DNA of 6,691 bases from assembly GCA_029865515.1 (NCBI GenBank), contig JAOUGQ010000163.1:1-6691 (forward strand), written 5' to 3'. Made by a program: the position numbers and the translations under genes. This document shows positions 1 through 4,173 of this stretch, one piece after another; positions within the stretch are counted from its first letter, which is position 1; each line of letters opens with the position of its first letter. The notes beneath the pieces were generated by a model, which searched no databases, was not told the origin of the DNA, and saw only the letters and a program-made list of their open reading frames with translations. Source of the stretch: Nitrospirota bacterium. GTDB lineage: Bacteria > Nitrospirota > Nitrospiria > Nitrospirales > UBA8639.

Positions 1-932
1 CCTTGAACATTCTCGGTGCTGAAAAAATCCATTTCCAACGTGACAGGGTTCAGCAATGGCCGCCACAGCCATTCTCCACTGATGCCATCATGGATCTGCA
101 GTCCATCTGAATCGTGTACTTCCCGGCGCCATTCTCCGGTCGGACGGGGTGTGTTCTCTCCGTAAAAAAACATGCTGGTCAGCGGGGCCATCCCGAGTAA
201 CTGGATGTTTTTTCTGGGGAAGAGTTGGGTCTTGACCTTTATCCTGGTCGGGCTGCCGGGGAAAATAGTGAACTGGTAGGCGCCGGTGAGACTTTTGCTG
301 TCTAATAAACCGTATACCACCATTTCTTTGGCATCCGGTGATGGGCGTACCAACCAGAACTCCGTGAATGACGGAAATTCCTCCCCGCTGGGCAGCCCGG
401 TATCAATGGCCAGGCCTCGCCCTGAAATACCAAATCCATTGTCTTTTCCAACCCCTCGAAAATAACTGGCACCTGCAAACACCAGGAATTGATTTTGCTC
501 ATTTTTTTTATTTAAGGGAAAAGTCAGTTTGAACCCCGCAAACCCGAGATCTGCCGGCACCCGTTTTTCCACTTCAGGGTCAGCAAAGACAAAATCGCCC
601 TTTTTAAATGAAAGGGGTTTGGGGCCTTCGGCTTCGATGATCGTGAAGGCGACAGGGTGGGTGAAATACAAACCCGGGATCATAAACATCACCTGAAAAT
701 TCGATTGGGTTTCTTTCCATAAATTACGGTCGGGATTGAACCGGATCCCCTGATACGCCTCATAGGAAATTTCCCGCATAAATTTTGGGACCGGTTGGGG
801 GGCCTGGTAGGGTTTTTCTGACGTGGTTTTGGCTTTCTGCACCACATTATCGAACGAAAAACCTGCTGCGGCTTGCAGCGGAACTGGGGCTAACATGAAT
901 ACCAATACCATTGCGTGAAACATTTTAATCAT
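1..932 (-). CDS. opgG: Glucan biosynthesis protein OpgG (MdoG), 3'-truncated by window edge
   Basis: This is the periplasmic protein needed, together with the membrane glucosyltransferase OpgH, to make osmoregulated periplasmic glucans (beta-1,2-linked glucose backbones). The ATG at 932 follows AGGAG by 8 bases. The first 22 or so residues form a Sec signal peptide (short Lys n-region, hydrophobic MVLVFMLAPVPL, cleavage near LQAAA). The mature start GFSFDNVVQKAK, then KPYQAP, YEAYQGIRFNPD (about 58-68), IPGLYF, the GRGLAIDTGLPSGEEFP stretch (171-187), GMAPLTSMFFYGEN (247-260), VHDSDGL (272-278) and GEWLWRPLLNP (286-296) are all hallmarks of the OpgG/OpgD family. Only 310 codons plus two bases are visible, against a usual length of about 500, so the C-terminal part lies off the left edge. 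OpgD is the main alternative, but it normally carries a twin-arginine signal, which is absent here. OpgG/OpgD are now linked to glycoside hydrolase family GH186; activity here cannot be judged from a partial protein. In many bacteria opgH follows directly, which would be just left of this window. Confidence 0.93.
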   Translation of the reverse strand, partial: MIKMFHAMVLVFMLAPVPLQAAAGFSFDNVVQKAKTTSEKPYQAPQPVPKFMREISYEAYQGIRFNPDRNLWKETQSNFQVMFMIPGLYFTHPVAFTIIEAEGPKPLSFKKGDFVFADPEVEKRVPADLGFAGFKLTFPLNKKNEQNQFLVFAGASYFRGVGKDNGFGISGRGLAIDTGLPSGEEFPSFTEFWLVRPSPDAKEMVVYGLLDSKSLTGAYQFTIFPGSPTRIKVKTQLFPRKNIQLLGMAPLTSMFFYGENTPRPTGEWRREVHDSDGLQIHDGISGEWLWRPLLNPVTLEMDFFSTENVQ

Positions 933-1447
933 CACTGACACTCCTGATCAGAAAAACACTATAAGAATAATGAGACCCAACATATACACCCCCCTCTCCG
1001 CGACAGGTGCCCCCGTGAACTTTGCACAGGGCCAACAATGATGGGAGATCAGCGGCATACTGTGATTGGTGACATGGCAGATAGTTTATCCTATGACAGA
1101 ACTACCCTGAAATAACAGGACCAGGGCACGTAAGTTACGAAAAAGTTTGATCTGACTATCCTTTTTCATGGTTTTTGGGATTGACAGACGGCATCGCCTG
1201 ATTCTGGCAAGGGGGGTGATGGTTCAGATCAGCTCAACTCACATTTCCGTTCCCATACGATGTTCGAATCAATCTTACATGATATCTCAGCGAGTGACCT
1301 GGTGTGTAGCTGGATTTGTTCCGGGAAATGACCAGAATTTTGTCGAGCACAATACTCCTTTAAACTACTCCTGATTCCGAAAAAAATAGCAAAGGCCGTA
1401 CGAGCTGCCAAAATAGGCTTGGGCCTGTGACGCCGCTGCGTTCGTTC
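933..1447. other. 515-base intergenic region, no supported gene
   Basis: This gap lies between the stop of the propeller gene and the start of opgG. Short open frames exist on both strands (about 68 codons on plus from 1168, about 60 on minus ending at 1229), but none has recognisable protein content. A GTG-started minus-strand frame of 38 codons (1350-1234) has AAGGAG four bases upstream; this is noted as a weak possibility only. A run of seven T on the minus strand (1386-1380) lies downstream of the propeller gene and might be a terminator tail, but only weak stems (AGGCC/GGCCT, or GCC-rich 3-5 bp pairings) precede it. No clear sigma-70 promoter for opgG was found; TATAGT on the minus strand, shortly before the ribosome binding site, lacks a matching -35 at 17 bases. 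The length leaves room for an opgG promoter and leader. Confidence 0.5.
941..945 (-). promoter_or_regulatory. Ribosome binding site of opgG
   Basis: The minus strand reads AGGAG here, 8 bases before the ATG at 932. An in-frame GTG lies one codon further upstream (935-933), but the ATG has the better spacing. A second in-frame ATG at 923 is less likely because it would leave the lysine n-region of the signal peptide out. Confidence 0.7.
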
Positions 1448-3946
1448 CTACTGACCAGGGTGTTCGAGAGTGTTGTGGATGACGAAATAGTCCAATTCCA
1501 TTTCGCCGGTATCCGATTGCACCTCCAAAGTGATCGTATGGGAACCGGCGGGGAGGGCGTTTGAGAGACGTATCGCTTTCGTCATCTCATACTCACCGAG
1601 TGTACCCTCATCGACCATCTCAATCGTCGACTGGCGTTGGCCGTCCACATAGATGGCGACAGTACTAGCGCTTTTGCCCTTGGTATATCGCAGGCGAATA
1701 AACGGGTTCGAAATATTCTCGGTCAGGTTCAAGGCATAGTTCGCTTGTCCCGTGCCTCGTGCCGTATGCCCCCTGGACGCCGTCTTGCGTGGCGTTTTCA
1801 TCAACACGCCCGAATCAAAGTCCTCTGCCTGCATGGTCGCGAGATACCCCTGTGGGCCCAGCACCTCGATCTTGAAATCCGGGCATGATGTATTGTGCCG
1901 CGAATAGGTTGGCCGGTAAAAAAACCAGGAGTCGCCCGGTAAGGTTGCCCATTCTACCTGCTTTGGATCAATCGAGTATGTCTGCATAACCCCGGAGGAC
2001 GATTTCGCCTGAATCCGGGCGACGTCGCAATTATCATCTGCCACCCACATGGACCGCATGGTGACAAACGGAACCGTGAGGGTGTCATACGTCACATCCG
2101 TCACGCGCACCGTCGTCTTGCCCGGTTCGGCTTGTAGACGCAACACGGCTGACGACCCATTTTTATACCGCACCTTGATAATCATCTTTTGCGGATCAAT
2201 ATCCAGCCTCTCGATCGGTGTGACCGGATACAATGGGTCTTCTGTCGCAGGCCCAATGATCATTGATGCCCCGAAACAAACACGCTTCTCCCGCCCTACT
2301 GGGGGTTGCGGTATGATCCGTGCGTATCCATTCGCATAGAGAACAAAAATTTGGGGAGGATCGTGATCGTTGTCGGCCCGTTTGAGAAACTGGATGAAAT
2401 CGTGGTCCGGCCTTGATGGTCCCCCCACGATATGGACGGCCATCCCCGATTCAAATGCCCATCCCGACACATCCATGACTCGAACCGCCACATCGCCGTC
2501 GTTGTACAGGTCCATGCCCTGGAGATCGACAAGGTCCACAAATCCCGAGGTCACTAAACTGGCATACTGACCGGCGCCGCCGGATGCGATCACCTGGGGT
2601 GCGTCCCAATGCGGCGCGGTCGTTTTCGTCTTCGAGAGAAATTTTAAACTCTGGGTGTCCGCATCGTAATACGCGATATTCGGATACCCTCTTGCCGACA
2701 CCCCCAGGGAAGCAAACCGGCCGACATCCCCTGCTGCATCCAGAACCTTCCCTGACGACCACTGTGCCGTGGCGGCTTTTTTGTGCAGGTATTTTAAATC
2801 CTTATTCGTGGCATCATAATACGCCGCATGCAAGTCCCCATCCGGACCAAATGCGATCGAGGCATATCGGCCGACATCTCCCACTGCATCCAACACCACC
2901 GGGGTCGACCATCCCTGCTCGTCCCGGTAGATGTACTTTAAATTCCCGTAACTCGCATCGTAATACGCGATATGCGGATAGCGCCCTTCATACGCCCCGT
3001 TCATTTTCTCTTTCCGGCCTTCATAATACACGGTCATGGATGCGTAGGTTCCGACGTCCCCGAGGGCATCGAGGACCACAGGGTTCGACCAGCCCTGCCC
3101 ATCATCATTGGCAACGTATTTTAAATCCTTGGTGTCCGCATCGTAGTAGGCCACATGCAACCTGCCATCCGGGTCTATCGCCAGTGTCACATGCTGCCCG
3201 ACATTGCCGTTCGCGTCCAGAATCGTGGGAGTGGCCCATCCGCCCACCGTCTCCGGATCGCTCTTATACGTATATTTCAAATCCCCGTTATCCGCATCGT
3301 AATAGACCACGTGATGCCGCCTGTCACGGCTAATCCGTAGTGAGGCGTATTGCCCCACATCCCCAGCGGCATCGACAATCTCCGGCACTCCCCAGTTCCC
3401 CTTGGTATCCCGGACAATATACAGAAGTCTGTGGTTCAAGGCGTCATAATAGACCATGGCCGGTGGCGCGCCTAAACCCACCCAATGCCTGTCTGTCGGC
3501 GGATAGGCCAGCGAGACGTGTTGACCGACATCGATATTGACTGCATCCGGTGTTTCAATCGGATACCAATAGTAACCGGGCGACTGCCAGGCAAACTTCA
3601 GTTTCCGTTGCGCGGCGTCGTAATACGCGATCTGCGCCGTCGGTCGCATATCCCACGCCTGCTCGCAATTCGCCATGTCGGAAAGACAGAGATCCTTCTG
3701 ACCAGGTGCGAGTGGATAGTAGGTTGGAAAGGTCGCGGTGATTTGATAGTCGGACACATAGCCGCCATAGATCGGAACATTCACGTTGTCTTCCTCCGCA
3801 CACTGGGATGGAAAACTCAGATTTTTGGCGTGCCGCACCGTCGTCGTCTCCGCGACAGTGAGATTGGGCATGCTTGCCAACATCACACACAGCATCCCGA
3901 TTATCGCCCGAGGCTTTGTTTTCCCTGTAGGGCAACCTGCAACCAT
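1448..3946 (-). CDS. Exported seven-repeat beta-propeller protein with C-terminal CBM6/35-like domain
   Basis: I do not recognise a named family for the whole protein (832 residues from the ATG). Residues 1-32 look like a Sec signal peptide: basic KTKPR, hydrophobic AIIGMLCVMLA, likely cleavage after TVA. Residues 104-467 hold seven repeats of 48-61 residues with the pattern IAYYDA-x-LKY, a Trp-Pro segment, and LDA-GDVGQYASL. YYDA or its equivalent starts at 108, 166, 215, 267, 328, 376 and 426; seven units suggest a closed seven-bladed beta-propeller. Residues 468-700 form an unrecognised module with CFGASMIIGPA (557), RSMWVADDNCDV (631) and YSRHNTSCPDF (681). Residues 705-826 (from MQAEDFDSG to ELDYFVIHN, with VAIYVDG and LPAGSHTITLEV) resemble CBM6/CBM35 carbohydrate-binding domains. 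No catalytic motif is evident, so a binding or structural role in the periplasm or outside the cell is inferred. The gene lies 224 bases after a glycosidase gene and 515 bases before opgG, in the same direction, which suggests a glucan or polysaccharide ligand. The stop is TAG. Confidence 0.85.
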   Translation of the reverse strand: MVAGCPTGKTKPRAIIGMLCVMLASMPNLTVAETTTVRHAKNLSFPSQCAEEDNVNVPIYGGYVSDYQITATFPTYYPLAPGQKDLCLSDMANCEQAWDMRPTAQIAYYDAAQRKLKFAWQSPGYYWYPIETPDAVNIDVGQHVSLAYPPTDRHWVGLGAPPAMVYYDALNHRLLYIVRDTKGNWGVPEIVDAAGDVGQYASLRISRDRRHHVVYYDADNGDLKYTYKSDPETVGGWATPTILDANGNVGQHVTLAIDPDGRLHVAYYDADTKDLKYVANDDGQGWSNPVVLDALGDVGTYASMTVYYEGRKEKMNGAYEGRYPHIAYYDASYGNLKYIYRDEQGWSTPVVLDAVGDVGRYASIAFGPDGDLHAAYYDATNKDLKYLHKKAATAQWSSGKVLDAAGDVGRFASLGVSARGYPNIAYYDADTQSLKFLSKTKTTAPHWDAPQVIASGGAGQYASLVTSGFVDLVDLQGMDLYNDGDVAVRVMDVSGWAFESGMAVHIVGGPSRPDHDFIQFLKRADNDHDPPQIFVLYANGYARIIPQPPVGREKRVCFGASMIIGPATEDPLYPVTPIERLDIDPQKMIIKVRYKNGSSAVLRLQAEPGKTTVRVTDVTYDTLTVPFVTMRSMWVADDNCDVARIQAKSSSGVMQTYSIDPKQVEWATLPGDSWFFYRPTYSRHNTSCPDFKIEVLGPQGYLATMQAEDFDSGVLMKTPRKTASRGHTARGTGQANYALNLTENISNPFIRLRYTKGKSASTVAIYVDGQRQSTIEMVDEGTLGEYEMTKAIRLSNALPAGSHTITLEVQSDTGEMELDYFVIHNTLEHPGQ
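2546..3637 (-). repeat. Seven degenerate tandem coding repeats (YYDA beta-propeller blades)
   Basis: Seven in-frame units lie inside the propeller gene. The similarity is visible in the DNA: the plus strand repeatedly shows GCATCGTAATACGCGAT or close variants (near 2660, 2810, 2955, 3140, 3295, 3440 and 3615), each the complement of the codons for IAYYDA. Units 2-6 are most alike. Unit 1 has a diverged second half with DAVNIDVGQHVSL. Unit 4 carries an extra charged loop (YYEGRKEKMNGAYEGRY) of about ten residues. Unit 7 has lost the LDA-GDVG core (IASGGAGQYASL). The pattern fits duplication of blades followed by divergence. Confidence 0.85.
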
Positions 3947-3954
3947 CAATCGAT

Positions 3955-3960
3955 CTCCTC
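3955..3960 (-). promoter_or_regulatory. Ribosome binding site that decides the start of the propeller gene
   Basis: The minus strand reads GAGGAG here. It lies 8 bases before the ATG at 3946 and 5 bases before an in-frame TTG at 3949. The 8-base spacing equals that of opgG in this window and ATG is the commoner start, so 3946 is preferred. The ATG at 3964 runs straight into TGA and cannot be used. Confidence 0.65.
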
Positions 3961-3980
3961 ACATCTCATAATATTGTTAC

Positions 3981-4000
3981 GTTGACCGGGGGTTGACCGG
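3981..4000. repeat. Tandem direct repeat GTTGACCGG, period 11
   Basis: GTTGACCGG occurs exactly at 3981-3989 and 3992-4000, separated by GG, so equivalent bases lie 11 apart, about one DNA helical turn. A third, partial copy (GACCGG) lies at 4023-4028. The pair sits 35-54 bases upstream of the propeller start codon, where an activator or repressor site could be. No regulator is known for it. Chance duplication is possible. Confidence 0.4.
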
Positions 4001-4006
4001 CAGGTG

Positions 4007-4023
4007 CGATGGAAACGCCATCG
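4007..4023. other. Perfect 6-bp hairpin in the intergenic region
   Basis: CGATGG and CCATCG pair perfectly around a five-base loop. CCGG blocks on both sides (3997-4000 and 4025-4028) could add an outer stem across an uneven internal loop. No T run follows on the minus strand, so it is not a standard intrinsic terminator for the glycosidase gene. It could be a leader or processing structure, or part of a protein-binding site together with the adjacent tandem repeat. Confidence 0.4.
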
Positions 4024-4173
4024 ACCGGCTACTGTACTGCGATTTTCATTTCCTACTCTGCTACCGGCAGTGAACGACCATTTCCTGGGGTTTCAAACGG
4101 TTCAGATGTGGAAGGAGTCGCGTGCGCATGAACAACGACGTCATGACCTTGTGAAGGAGACAAGCCCGGGGTT

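Larger units (their letters stand above)
3950..4173. other. 224-base intergenic region between glycosidase and propeller genes
   Basis: Besides the tandem repeat and the hairpin listed separately, the gap holds a second small stem on the minus strand just after the glycosidase stop (CTTGT, seven-base loop, ACAAG, about 4149-4165). It has no following T run and is weak as a terminator. The minus-strand TATTAT near 3968-3973 resembles a -10 box but lacks a good -35 and would leave almost no leader. A frame of 67 codons (4256-4053) overlaps the glycosidase end and looks non-coding. Confidence 0.45.

Noticed and set aside
302..502. Minus-strand 66-codon frame inside opgG
   Set aside because: It is out of frame with the clear OpgG coding sequence, whose conserved motifs span the same bases without a break.
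1168..1374. Plus-strand 68-codon frame in the long intergenic region
   Set aside because: No ribosome binding site precedes the ATG, the product has no recognisable features, and all neighbours run on the other strand.
1375..1435. Intrinsic terminator after the propeller gene
   Set aside because: A seven-T run is present on the minus strand, but the preceding sequence gives only 3-5 bp stems with bulges or long loops, so it is not called as a feature.
2584..3333. Plus-strand open frame of 249 codons opposite the propeller repeats
   Set aside because: It is the antisense of the repeat array. The repeated codons lack stops in this frame, and the product is a Pro/His/Arg/Ser-rich string with no family character.
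2650..3640. CRISPR-like array from the repeated GCATCGTAATACGCGAT motif
   Set aside because: The repeats are in frame inside a long coding region, diverge in sequence and spacing, and encode conserved protein blades.
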